Origin: Coix lacryma-jobi var. lacryma-jobi
Lineage: Eukaryota > Streptophyta > Magnoliopsida > Poales > Poaceae
Reading direction: 5' to 3'
DNA length: 64,000 nt
NCBI GenBank assembly: GCA_009763385.1
Contig: VDCT01000041.1
Coordinates: 248,001-312,000, forward strand
The notes under the pieces were generated by a model, which saw only the letters and a list, made by a program, of their open reading frames with translations, ran no database searches and had not been told where the DNA came from. Below are positions 21,613 to 32,019 of this stretch, piece by piece. How positions within the stretch are numbered: the first letter of the stretch is position 1; the number at the start of each line of letters is the position of its first letter. A program made the translations under genes and the position numbers.

Positions 21613-23470
21613 ATGGCGGGAAACAGGAGAGCACCTTCGGCGAGGGACCAGCGCGTTGCTAGAGAGGCGGCAGCGGTGGTCCCGCCTGCTGAGGAAATTG
21701 CACAACCCTCGGGAGGAGAAAATGTCACCCCGGAACCCCAATCCCTGGGCCCCCAGGCCCGAGTGGCGACACAGCCGCACCCACACACTTCGGGAGAAGG
21801 AGAAGGGAAGAAGAAGAAGAGGTGGGCCTCGAGGCCCTTGAAAGGCTCGAGGCTGAGCTGCAAGAGAAGAAGAGGCGCCTGGAACAGCTTGAGAGGCACA
21901 ACCGACTACGCTCAATCAGACAGAGGGCAGACGAGGCCAGGGAGCAGCTTCGCCGCATGGAGGAGTCCCTCGCCGCGGCAGAAGCCGAAGCCGAGGGCTG
22001 GAACAATGAGGAGATACCCCCGTTGCGAGAGGGGAATGAGGAGCCAATCAAGACAACCTTCGTCACCACCCACCACCCCCACCACCACCAGTACACCCAG
22101 AGCCATATCTTGTGAGACACCCAAACCTCCGCCAACTCTACCCAGATGAGAGAGAGCAAAACCTTCGCATTCAGCGAAGGCATCAACAACACCAAATGCC
22201 ATACGATCCAAAGTCACCACTCTCCCAAACACTCCAAACCCAGCCCTGGCCACCTTGCTATAATCCACAAAACCTACCTCGCTATGATGGACTTTCCGAC
22301 CCTCGCCAGTTCATCATGAGCTATGAAGCAGCGGTTGCCGCAGCAGGCGGTGACGAATCAACAATGGCCAAATCCTTTGTCATCATTCTGCGAGACATCG
22401 CACAAACTTGGTACAGCAACCTTCGCCCCGGAACTGTGGATTCCTGGGCCTGCCTCAGAGACAAGCTGTGTACAAACTTCAAGGGCATCACTCCAGCCCC
22501 GTTAAACCCCATCGAGCTATTCAACTGCAAGCAAGAGGAACGCGAGCCGCTCCAAGATTACTGGCGAAGGTTCATTCAAATCAGAACGAGGACCCCCGGG
22601 ATATCTGACGAGGCTGTCATCCTCGCTGCAGTCAGTGGTCTGCGCCCAGGACCATGCTCCTCAAAATTTGCCAGAAAACCGGCAAACTCGATCGAGGAGT
22701 TGCATGAAACAATGGAAAGATACTGTAGAGCTGATATGGATTTCAGAGCAAAGTCCGACGCTCGGAGGTCTCAGCAGAGGCCACAGCCGAGGCCTCAACC
22801 GAGAGAAAGCAACCCTCGCCAAGAGCAAAGCAACGTTGGTGCGATCAACAAAGCAACAAGCTATGAACATCAAACACGGGACGCTCATCACCCGAGCAGC
22901 CAAGCCCGCAGGCTTTGCCACCTCCGCCGAACCAGCGCTACCAGCAGCGAGATCCTGCCAAAATGTATTGTCACTTCTGCGGAATGGGAAAGGGGCACAC
23001 AACAAAGCAATGCGAATGCTTCGCCAAAGGAAAAGAATTCCAGGAATCCAGGAAACCTGCCATGTCAGACCCCCGAACCATAAACCACACAAGGAAACCA
23101 AGCTTCCACCCACCAAACCCAACATACCACTATACCCCCATAAACTACGGCCTACCTTCGCAACAACCCCCCTACACCCACCACCCACTCTACAACCAAA
23201 CCCATTATCAGCCAACCACCACCCACAACGCCAAAACCCACCTTACACAGTCACATACCCAGCTACCCCGCAAAACCAAATTCCAACAACCCACCAAGCC
23301 ACCAGCGCCTGCCACCACCACCGCCGATCCCCGCGTTACCAGCACCACAACTGTGAAAGCCGAAGGCTCGAACCAAACAACCATCAACAATCCAACATCG
23401 ACCTTCGGTGTCATTCTAGCTATCACCGGAGGCTCAAACGAAGACCATGGCAACAAACGGCAGAGGAAGG
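21613..23470 (+). pseudogene. gag: E4 gag
   Basis: It starts at ATG 21613 (MAGNRRAPSARDQR). Order: a charged N-terminus; a coiled coil (21822-21990, 'LERLEAELQEKKRRLEQLER'); a linker; then the conserved gag domain (about 22260-22720) with 'SYEAAVAAAGGDE', 'WYSNLRPG' and 'LQDYWRRF', typical of RIRE2/Tat gag. A CCHC zinc knuckle (CHFCGMGKGHTTKQC) is at 22969-23013, followed by a Pro/Thr/His-rich linker. Frameshifts near 21835, 22100 and 22900 split it into three frames. Confidence 0.87.
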
Positions 23471-24894
23471 AACATGCCAGACGCGTTCACCACGTGGCCG
23501 TCGAAGGACCACATAAATTCGGTCGCTGGTCTCACATCCCCATAACCTTCGATTCCAGTGACATGAAGCTAAGAGATTACCCTCACACAGATGCCATGGT
23601 GATCGAAACCAACCTCGCTGGGTGGACCGTCACCAAAATACTGGTCGATACAGGAAGCTCCGCTGACATCTTGTTCGCTTCAACCTTCGACAGCATGAAG
23701 CTTGACAGAAATCTTCTGCAACCGGCCGACAACCCCCTATACGGTTTCGGTGGTCAACAAGTAAGAGCCGTCGGGAAAATTTCTCTGCCCGTAACCTTCG
23801 GCGACCAAATCAACTGCAGGACGGAACACATAACATTTGATGTCGTCGACATGTTCTACCCATACAATGCCATTTTTGGCCGAGGGGTCACAAACGCGTT
23901 CAATGCGGTCATCCATCCCGCCTACCTATGCATGAAACTTCCCGCGCCGAAGGGTGTCGTCGCGGTATTCGGGGACCAGGACATTGCAAGGACAGCTGAA
24001 GGGAACGTCGCTCCGGGGCAACGCAATGTACATAATTTGTCAAAACCTCAAACCCCCGGTATCAGCGTCGAAGGCGAGGCCTGCAATGACAGAGTGAAGG
24101 CGGCGCCAAAGGACGAAACCAAACAAGTCCAACTCTTCGAGGGTAATGGAGAAAGAAAGGTGATCATCTCAGCCAATCTAGACCCTCGATCAGAAGGCAA
24201 CCTCGTCACCTTCCTCAGAGAAAATTCCGACACCTTCGCTTGGTCCGCCGAAGACCTAAAAGGAGTCAACAGATCAATGATCGAGCATAGCCTGAACATC
24301 AAGACAGGTTATCGCCCAATCAAACAAAAGCTTCGCAAGATGTCAGAAGAAAGAAAGGAGGCAGCGAAGGCTGAGGTAAAAAGGCTTCTGGACGCAGGCG
24401 TCATTCGCCCAGTCAAATACCCAACTTGGCTCTCAAATGTGGTCCTAGTCCAAAAGAAGAATAAAAAATGGCGAATGTGCGTCGATTTCACTTGCTTGAA
24501 CAAAGCCTGTCCGAAGGATGACTTCCCCCTCCCAAACATAAGCACCCTGGTCGACAGAGCGGCAGGCTGCCAAATGCTATCCCTCCTCGATTGCTTCTCA
24601 GGCTATCACCAAATCTGGATGAACGAAGAAGACGAAGAAAAAACAAGCTTTATCACACCCTCGGGCACTTTTTGCTTCCGAAGAATGGCAGAAGGTTTGA
24701 AAAATGCAGGCTCAACCTTCGCTCGCATGACCTCCGAAGTTTTCAAGGATGAGCATGCAGTCTCCGCCTATGTCGACGACCTAGTCGTTCAAAGCGAACT
24801 AAAAGAGAACCACATTCCAGACCTATCGAGGGTATTCAGCAACCTCCGGTACGCCGGACTGAAACTAAACCCAGAAAAATGTGTTTCGGGGTAA
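23471..24894 (+). pseudogene. pol: E4 protease and reverse transcriptase
   Basis: The open frame runs from the gag knuckle (22915) to 24894. The protease active site is DTGSSADI at 23647-23670, with a second protease block 'AIFGRG' near 23870. Reverse transcriptase follows: 'SNVVLVQKKNKKWRMCVDF' at about 24433-24489, 'LSLLDCFSGYHQ' at about 24578-24612, and catalytic YVDD at 24769-24780. One long frame covers both domains without a stop, unusual in this window. It breaks after 'LNPEKCVSG' near 24894. Confidence 0.9.
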
Positions 24895-25590
24895 GCGAAT
24901 GCTAGATGCATGCTAGGTTGCATCGTCTCAGCCAGAGGAATCGAGGCCAACCCTGAGAAGATTGATGCCATCATGAACATGGAACCTCCGACGACCAAGA
25001 AAGCAGCTCAGCGCCTGACTGGTCGTTTGGCAGCACTTAGCAGATTCATCTCAAGATCCGCAGAGCGAGGGTTACCATTTTTCGAAACACTCAGAAGCAA
25101 TGCTCCTTTCCACTGGGGCCCCAGCAGCAGCAAAAGGCCTTCGAGGAGCTGAAAAAATATCTGACCAGCTTGACTGCCTTAACCAGCCCAAGCAGGGGAG
25201 ACTTGTTGTTACTCTACGTCGCAGCTTCGCCACACGCTGCAAGCGCAGTCCTCATCAAGGAGCTCCACGAAAACAACAAAACCAGACAAGCCCCAATTAC
25301 TATGTTTCAGAAACCCTCGAAGGCCCAAAGAGAAATTATTCGGAGCTTGAGAAAATAGCATACGCCGTCGTCATGGCATCAAGAAAGCTAAGCACTATTT
25401 CCAGGCTCACGAGATACATGTACCTTCGACGTACCCTCTCGAGAGCATTTTCAAAAATAACGAAGCCGTTGGAAGAATAGCAAAATGGGCAGTCGAGCTT
25501 AACAGTTATGCTGTAACCTTCGTTGGCAGAACAGCGATCAAATCACAAGTGCTGGCTGATTTCATAGCAGAATGGACACCCGACCCTCGC
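24895..25590 (+). pseudogene. pol: E4 reverse transcriptase thumb and Gypsy RNase H
   Basis: It continues at about 24910 in another frame ('MLGCIVSARGIEANPEKI'), the usual thumb segment after YVDD. The degraded RNase H follows: 'FETLRSNAPFHWGP' at about 25080, 'YYVSETLEGPKRNYSELEK' at 25300-25356, and 'ADFIAEW' at about 25554-25574. At least two frameshifts are present (near 25150 and 25440). Confidence 0.8.
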
Positions 25591-25970
25591 CCCGGTGAGC
25601 TGCAGCAGGACCAGTTTTGGATCGTTTACGTCGACGGGGCCTGGGTGCAACTGGAGCCGGTGCCTCGGCCATTCTAATCTCGCCCTCCGGGTCGAAGCTG
25701 AGATACGCACGAAGGCTGGACTTCTTCAAGTGCACAAACAACTCCGCTGAATATGAGGCTGTGATTCTGGCACTTTCAAGGTTGCGTTCATTATCAGTCC
25801 GAAGGGCACTCATCAACACAGACTCTCAAGTCATTGCGGGGCACATTGAAAAGAACTTCAAAGCAAAAGATCCAGAGCTTCAAAAGTATTTTCAATATGT
25901 ACGAAGGTTAGAATCCTTTTCCTCGGCATAACCGTAAAAGCAATATCGAGGACTGAAAACAGCGAAGCAG
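25591..25970 (+). pseudogene. E4 second (archaeal-type) RNase H
   Basis: A second RNase H motif set follows the first: 'VYVDG' at about 25625-25640, 'GAGASAILISPSG' at about 25655-25692, 'NNSAEYEAVILAL' at 25738-25780 and 'INTDSQVI' at about 25815-25838. A double RNase H, with the second of archaeal type, is a known feature of Tat elements. A frameshift lies near 25640 and another near 25930. Confidence 0.75.
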
Positions 25971-27317
25971 ATTGCTTAGCCAAAGCAGCCGCGCAGCAGC
26001 TACAGCTCCCTCGGACGTGTTCTACGAGGTTTCCACTCGGTCAGCCTTCGAAGCTTCCGAGATCAGCATCAAGCTGATCAACACAATTCAGTGCGAGGAT
26101 TGGAGAGCACCTATCATGGCCTACATCAAAGGACTCCATGAACCCAGCTCCAAAGAGGAAGAGAACAGACTAAAGCAAAGAGTGCGAGGGTACAAGATTA
26201 TGGATAACACCTTGCTCAAAGCTTCGGTAACCTCACCTTGGCTCAAGTGCGTGTCACAATCCGAAGGTACCGACATTCTCAAACTCATCCACGAAGGTAT
26301 ATGCGGTTCACACAATGGCCCAAGAGCATTAGTAGGAAAGGCTTTCCGGCAAGGTTTCTACTGGCCAACTGCGCTGAGAGACGCTGAAACCATCGTCAAG
26401 AAGTGCGAAGGTTGTCAACTGACAGCAAAAAACCAAAACACCCCAGGGGCCCCACAACCCTCATACGCCCAACCTGGCCCCTACAAAGGTGGGCAATGGA
26501 TCTCGTGGGCCCATTACCGACGGCCCCGGGGAACCTTCGCTACGCGGTGGTAGCCGTGGAATATTTCACCAAATGGACCGAAACAAGACCGCTGTCCTCC
26601 ATAACATCCCTCGCAGTAAAAAGGTTTTCTGGCAGCAGATAGTTTGTCGCTTCGGAGTCCCCCAACATCTAACCGTCGACAATGGCACCCAGTTTGACAG
26701 CGAGGTTTTCAAAGAGTTCTGCGCACAAATCGGAACAATTCTATGCTTCGCCTCAGTCCGACACCCGCAGTCCAACGGCCTAGTCGAAAGAGCCAACGCA
26801 ACAATCTTCCAATCCATATCCAAAAAATTGCAAGGCAGACCCAAAGGCAAATGGGCAGACGAGCTAACTGCAGTCACCTGGTCTCACAATACCTCCGAAT
26901 GCAGAGCAACCAAGTTCACACCCTTCAAACTTTTGTTTGGCGAAGAAGCCGTTACCAGAGGAGCTAAAATTCATCTCACCAAGAACAACCCTCGCAAGTG
27001 ATGAGCCAGCCATACTAACCGACAAGGACTTGCTAGAAGAAACAAGATGCAGCGCAGTTCACAACCTTCGCAAATATCAGGAAGAGACCAAGAAGTGGAG
27101 AGATAAAAAGGTCAGAATCAAGAACCTGCAGAAGGGTGACCTCGTCCTCATCCGTAAACAAAACGCAAGCATGGCGGGAAAGTTCCAGCCTAAGTGGACA
27201 GGCCCGTTCCTGATCGCAGAATGCAATCGCCCAGGCTCTTTCCACCTCTCCGACAGCGAAGGTAACATACTACCACACACCTGGAACATCGACGACCTTC
27301 GCAAATTCTACCCATAG
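25971..27317 (+). pseudogene. pol: E4 integrase
   Basis: The zinc-binding HHCC region is at about 26288-26420 ('HEGICGSHNG' and 'CEGCQLTAKN'). The DDE core follows: first Asp in 'MDLVGPLPTAPG' (about 26496), second in 'VDNGTQFDS' (26676-26702), Glu in 'NGLVERANA' (26773-26799). The C-terminal domain ends 'IDDLRKFYP' with a stop at 27315-27317. Frameshifts near 26490, 26640 and 26960 break it. There is no intact chromodomain, in keeping with the Tat lineage. Confidence 0.87.
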
Positions 27318-27608
27318 CGGAGCCTTAGCGAGCCCTCGCATTATGTAATTTTTGATACTTTTCACGTTATCTACTCATGTATTCAACAAAAACAGAGAGC
27401 TGCACTCTTTTTCCTTACGAAGGGGCGTAAGGTTTTTAACGAGGCAGCATCCAAAGCATTAATACAGGCTACAACCCCCAAAAAAGTAAAATCTCTAACC
27501 CTCTACGCCCAAACATCGAAAAGCGGATCTCTTTCAAGAGCGCTACATTCGATGGAAGCCCGCTAAGATTGCTTCGAAAAACATTCCTTTCCTTTTCAAA
27601 GCAAACTT

Positions 27609-28088
27609 CACCTCCGCCTAAGATAAGGGAGGAAAGTCGAGCACCCTGGCACAAACGACAGGGGCTCGCAAAAGCAAATCCCACCTCCGCCTAAGTTAAG
27701 GGGAGGAAAGTCGAGCACCCTGGCACAACGACAGGGGCTCGCAAAAGCAAACTCACCTCCGCCTAAGATAAGGGGAGGAAAGTCGAGCACCCTGGCACAA
27801 ACGACAGGGGCTCGCAAAAGCAATCCCACCTCCGCCTAAGATAAGGGGAGGAAAGTCGAGCACCCTGGCACAAACGACAGGGGCTCGCAAAAGCAATCCC
27901 ACCTCCGCCTAAGTTAAGGGGAGGAAAGTCGAGCACCCTGGCACAATCGACAGGGGCTCGCAAAAGCAAACTCACCTCCGCCTAAGATAAGGGGAGGAAA
28001 GAAAGCGAGCACCCTGGCACAAACGACAGGGGCTCGCAAAGCAAACTCACCTCCGCCTATGATAAGGGGAGGAAAGTCGAGCACCCCG
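27609..28088 (+). repeat. ~73-bp tandem array in E4
   Basis: Seven units start CACCTCCGCC at 27609, 27682, 27754, 27827, 27900, 27973 and 28048, spacing 72-75 bp. Each contains AGGGGAGGAAAGTCGAGCA and CGACAGGGGCTCGCAAA. It lies directly after pol. Confidence 0.95.
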
Positions 28089-28285
28089 CCACTTTCTCCG
28101 TCTCGCCCGAGCCTCCAAGCCAGGCCTCGCGCGGGCCCCACTTTCTCCGTCTCGCCCGAGCCCTCCAAGCCAGGCCTCGGCGCGGGCCCCACTTTCTCCG
28201 TCTCGCCCGAGCCCTCCAAGCCAGGCCTCGGCGCGGGCCCCACTTTCTCCGTCCCGCCCGAGCCCTCCAAGCCAGGCCTCGGCGC
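28089..28285 (+). repeat. 51-bp tandem array in E4
   Basis: Four units start at 28089-28091, 28141, 28192 and 28243, containing TTTCTCCGTCTCGCCCGAG and CAAGCCAGGCCTCGGCG. It follows the 73-bp array without a gap. Open frames read through it only because 51 is a multiple of 3. Confidence 0.95.
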
Positions 28286-28307
28286 ATCAACGCGATCAAA
28301 AGAAGTC

Positions 28308-28926
28308 GTGCGCGAGCCTCGCTAAAAGAAAAAGGGGGCGTCGCTGTTTTTCAAAACAAGCGTACACGAGCAAGTGCGCGAGCCTCGCTAAAAAGAAAAG
28401 GGGGGCGTCGCTGTTTTTTCAAAACAAGCGTACACGAGCAAGTGCGCGAGCCTCGCTAAAAGAAAAAGGGGGCGTCGCTGTTTTTCAAAACAAGCGTACA
28501 CGAGCAAGTGCGCGAGCCTCGCTAAAAGAAAAAGGGGGCGTCGCTGTTTTTTCAAAACAAGCGTACACGAGCAAGTGCGCGAGCCTCGCTAAAAGAAAAA
28601 GGGGGCGTCGCTGTTTTTTCAAAACAAGCGTACACGAGCAAGTGCGCGAGCCTCGCTAAAAGAAAAAGGGGGCGTCGCTGTTTTTTCAAAACAAGCGTAC
28701 ACGAGCAAGTGCGCGAGCCTCGCTAAAAGAAAAAGGGGGCGTCGCTGTTTTTTCAAAACAAGCGTACACGAGCAAGTGCGCGAGCCTCGCTAAAAGGAAA
28801 AGGGGACGTCGCTGTTTTTTCAAAACAAGCGTACACGAGCAAGTGCGCGAGCCTCGCTAAAAGAAAAAGGGGGCGTCGCTGTTTTTCAAAACAAGCGTAC
28901 ACAAGCAAGTGCGCGAGCCTCGCTAA
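28308..28926 (+). repeat. ~67-bp tandem array in E4
   Basis: Units start GTGCGCGAGCCTCGCTAAAA at 28308, 28374, 28442, 28508, 28575, 28642, 28709, 28776, 28843 and 28909 (the last partial). Spacing is 66-68 bp, the differences being in T or A run length. Each holds GGGCGTCGCTG and a GCGTACACGAGCAAG end. The near identity of units points to recent expansion or gene conversion. Confidence 0.96.
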
Positions 28927-28998
28927 AACCCATACGCTTTTCTCATACCGTTACAAAACAATGTTACAACAACAAACATATCCCAAAATAAAAAATCT

Positions 28999-30977
28999 TT
29001 ACAAGGGGCCACCGCTCCCCTCAATTAACTCCAAATCATCCAAACCTTCGGCCTCCATCTCAGCCCCCTCCTCCACTGGAACCAGGGGTCCCCACAACAA
29101 AGGAGCTGCAGGGACAATTGGCAGCTCCCCGGGCAAAACCCTCGCCCTATACATGTACCTATGCCTCGTCACAGCTTCCGAAGGTTCCTCCTTCGGGATC
29201 ACAAGCGCCCCATCCGAACCAATTTCAAGCTCCCTTCGACCGAACAAATATTCCAAAGCCGTGTTCTCGTCAATATCATCATCACCGACAGCTTGCGAAG
29301 TCGACGAAGACCCAAACAAATAACGATCGGCTTGGCGGTCTGTATAGTCTGTCTCGCGCCAAAATCGACTCGACCTACTATTCTTTAAATCATATCTCCG
29401 CACCTTCGACCACCAAAAACGTTCAAAGGAAAGCGAAGGATATTTAAATCTAGCGCGAGCCCATGATTCACAGTTATAAAAACATCTTGATAGTTCAACA
29501 TCAGCGGGGTCACGTCGAACACGTCTAGCACGGTTCCGTCAGGAACCTGCATGTTGCACAAAAATACGAGATGTCTCAGCCTCGCCAAGTCTTTACAAAC
29601 AACCATAGTATCTACAAAAAGGCCTCCCTCGCCCAACAAACCACCAGCATCACACCTGCCCAGCTTCCCCCCGATTGATGTCCACACCCTCGCCAGCGTG
29701 GCGACGGTCAGCGAGGTCCCAGCCGACGCCTCCTCCGCCGTGGGTTCTTTCGCAGCATCTCCTTCCGCGATCGGCCCGCTCCCGGTCAACGCCTCGATCT
29801 CGGCGAGCGTAACCCCCGCACAGCCTGGCTCAGGGGCGGCTTCAGGGTCACCCCTCGCTGCATTTCCGCAGGCGGTGAGGGCATTGCATCTCGTCGAGCC
29901 TACAAGCAAAATAAAGGACAAACCTCGCCAAAATCAACAAACAACCCCTCTAAAACGAAACCAACACAGACCAAAAAACTTAAACAAGGAGCGAACCTGG
30001 CGCGTAGCCTCGGCAGCTTCTTCGAAGGCGAGAGCCCGGCCACCTCCGGAGATCCAAAACTTGCGAAGCAAACGCATCGCACAGTTCCGGACATCTGCGT
30101 CATCAACCTTCATCTGGCGAACCTCTTCAACCGTCGGAAAGACATGGCTCGGCCTTTTGACCTTGCGAAGATGATCACAATCCGCCAGTCGAAGCGTGCT
30201 CGCCATTGCCAAGGCCCCGGCGTAGCCACCAAAATCGGCTGCATTGGAGACTAGCGAGCTTAAACACATCAAGCTCGTTGCCCAGCCAGCCCTCGAAGGC
30301 CTCTGCATCAACCGCAGGCAACGGCTCTCCGGCTGAACCCCCACCCCGTCAGTCAGACAACAATCAAGTTTACGTTTGACGTTCTCCATGCTCGCCCGCC
30401 AAGAGTTCTTCAAATCAACCAGCCGACCCTCGGCCTCGGCTAAAGCTTTGTCCTTCTCCTTTCCCGCGGCAATCAGATCAGCATTACGCCTTGCCAGCTC
30501 AACCGCCTCCTCTCGAGCCTTCGCAGCCTTCTCCGAAGCAATTCTCATTTCATTTTCCTTGCCCGCTAGGCTCCGCGCCAGTTTGCCGTTCTCCTTCTCA
30601 AGTTCAGTCATATGGTTCCTCATAAACTCCATGTCGGAGCCAACCTTCCGCCTCGCTGAGCGGTTCAAAAGCATCAGCTCCGCCAACTTGACGTCAACAT
30701 CATCGAAGGTATCGCCAACCGCTTGATCTGCAAGAAGAACCTCCGCCTCCGGCACACAAATGCGGCCGAAGATCCGGCCCAAAAAACGCCTTTCCTCCGG
30801 GCTACACTGCAAGTGGCAATCCCGAAGGTCCGGACTGGTGAACAGCGCAGTGGCCGGATCAGAAATCCCAAGCTTCCTGGCATATTCCGGAAGGCTCGAC
30901 CGGCTAGCCTCGCCAAACGGTTTTTTTCCCCGGGACCGCGCAGAGTCAAGTTCCCCATCAAACTCTGACCCCTCCAC
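28999..30977 (-). pseudogene. Antisense accessory gene of E4 (Tat aORF), N-terminus truncated
   Basis: This is coding-quality sequence on the strand opposite to gag-pol. From 30977 down there is one open frame of about 345 codons that starts without ATG, so the N-terminus is probably lost. It contains a long coiled coil (about 30350-30640, many Glu/Lys/Ala, 'ELEKENGKLARSLAGKENE') and then an acidic helical part. It continues after a probable intron (29900-29996) into a second frame (29921-29460). A third segment (29470-28999, with 'YLFGSSSTSQAVGDDDIDEN') ends in a stop at 28999. Antisense extra genes between pol and the 3' LTR are known from Tat elements (Grande and relatives); their function is unknown. 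A frameshift lies near 29465. Confidence 0.65.
29900..29996 (-). other. Probable intron in the antisense gene of E4
   Basis: On the minus strand, CAG|GTTCGC (donor at 29996) and a T-rich tract ending TTTTGCTTGTAG (acceptor at 29900) enclose 97 bp. It is T-rich, unlike the coding sequence on either side. Coding-like sequence resumes right after the acceptor. This is inferred from sequence only. Confidence 0.5.
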
Positions 30978-31848
30978 CCAAAGGTGTGAGCCCGCGAACC
31001 CAACAGGCCCCTCCTGCTCTGTGCCGGCTACTAGAGGTAGGGGTTGAACAGGGCTAGGTCTAGGGTTGACTTTCTGTATTTCGCAAAATTACTCCAAAAC
31101 TTGAACTGAGCAGCAAAAACTCAAAACACCAAAGTTGTTCAGAAAAAAGAGATATACAACTTTGTCAAAAAGAATATTTCAAATTCCAAACAGTTTTTGA
31201 ATTAAATACGAAATCAGAAAAGGGGACACTTTTAGGATTGAAAAATTTCAAAATTACTTTTGATTTTACATTGAAAGTTGGAAATCTGCAAATATGAAAG
31301 TTGTCCTTTTATCAAAACCTACAACTTTGCTAATTTACCCTTTTTCTGAATCCCAATAGTTTTAAATAAATTTTGAAAACTGAAAAGGGGACAAAAACTG
31401 GAATTTGAATGAATTTGGATTTACTTCAAACTTTGTACAGAAACTTGAAAATTTGTAAATACCAAAGTTGTTTCTCTTGGCCAGATCTACAACTTTGCTT
31501 TTTGGACCAACCTCAAATTTTGAATAATTTTTGGAATTACAAAAAGAGGGATAAAATCCAGGGTTTGGAAATCAGGGTTTTGCAAAGGGATTTGAAATCT
31601 GATTTTGATTTTTGAACTTTGGTCCAACACAACAAAACTTCAAGACATCCAACTGAACAAGAATTACACAAAGCTAGGCACAGAGGTGAAATTACCATTT
31701 TTGCCCTTAGGAAGATTTGGGCTTTAGGGTTTTTGAAAAGAGATTGCTACACAAGTACTAAGCAAACATAAATGCAAGGCAAGGATGATTAATGACTAAT
31801 GATGATGACATGTCAGGTTAATTACAGTTAAAAACACAGAGGGTTACA

Positions 31849-32019
31849 TCGCCCTTTGGAGCGGAGTATTTAGAGATAGGAGTTGAATTCATGTGGTAAG
31901 AACTGTGGTGGTGAGGTGGTAAAGGGGGGTAAGAGAAAAAGGTGGTAAAAGAAACGAACACAGACGACTTGGTTTGAAACTAGCACAGCTACCGGTCCCT
32001 GGCAATGGCGCCAGAAAGC
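31849..32019 (-). other. G1 leader and primer binding site
   Basis: On the minus strand this is the start of the G1 transcript after the LTR. A TGGCGCCATTGCC primer site lies at about 32001-32013, then the leader to 31849, then (past S8) gag at 17664. It matches 63447-63630 of G2. TCGCC at 31849-31853 is the right target copy of S8. Confidence 0.75.

Larger units (their letters stand above)
20934..31005 (+). mobile_element. Element E4: Tat-lineage Gypsy retrotransposon lacking its 3' LTR
   Basis: E4 has a 5' LTR 20934-21579, primer site 21581-21600, gag, protease, reverse transcriptase, RNase H, a second RNase H and integrase to 27317, three tandem arrays (27609-28926) and an antisense gene (28999-30977). 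The right end is CCCAACA (30999-31005), the same 7 bases that end the 5' LTR. Both sides carry GGCCC (20929-20933; 31006-31010). The expected ~646-bp 3' LTR is absent. Gag and pol are better preserved than in the Sireviruses here, with long open segments and few breaks, so this is a relatively recent insertion. Tat assignment rests on the gag type, gene order, the second RNase H and the antisense gene. Confidence 0.82.
17665..31848 (-). mobile_element. S8: ~4.1 kb solo LTR split by element E4
   Basis: Reading the minus strand, S8 starts TGTAACCC at 31848 and ends GTTCCGTCACA at 17665. Both flanks are TCGCC (17660-17664; 31849-31853), a perfect target duplication. Apart from E4 (20934-31005) there is no gag or pol and no second LTR, so this is a solo LTR of about 3.27 + 0.84 kb. 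A TATAAAAG box on the minus strand (20621-20628) sets the orientation. The right part has several 'caaagttgt' blocks (31130-31500). LTRs this long occur in chromovirus (Tekay/Del-like) and some other grass Gypsy families; the family assignment is a guess. The AT-rich 18200-19830 stretch holds no gene I can support. Confidence 0.8.

Noticed and set aside
28057..28325. Repetitive 'proteins' across the 51-bp array
   Set aside because: The repeat length is a multiple of 3, so any open frame stays open; there are no start context or flanking coding features.
27609..28926. CRISPR array
   Set aside because: Units are contiguous tandem repeats without unique spacers, in plant nuclear DNA inside a retrotransposon.
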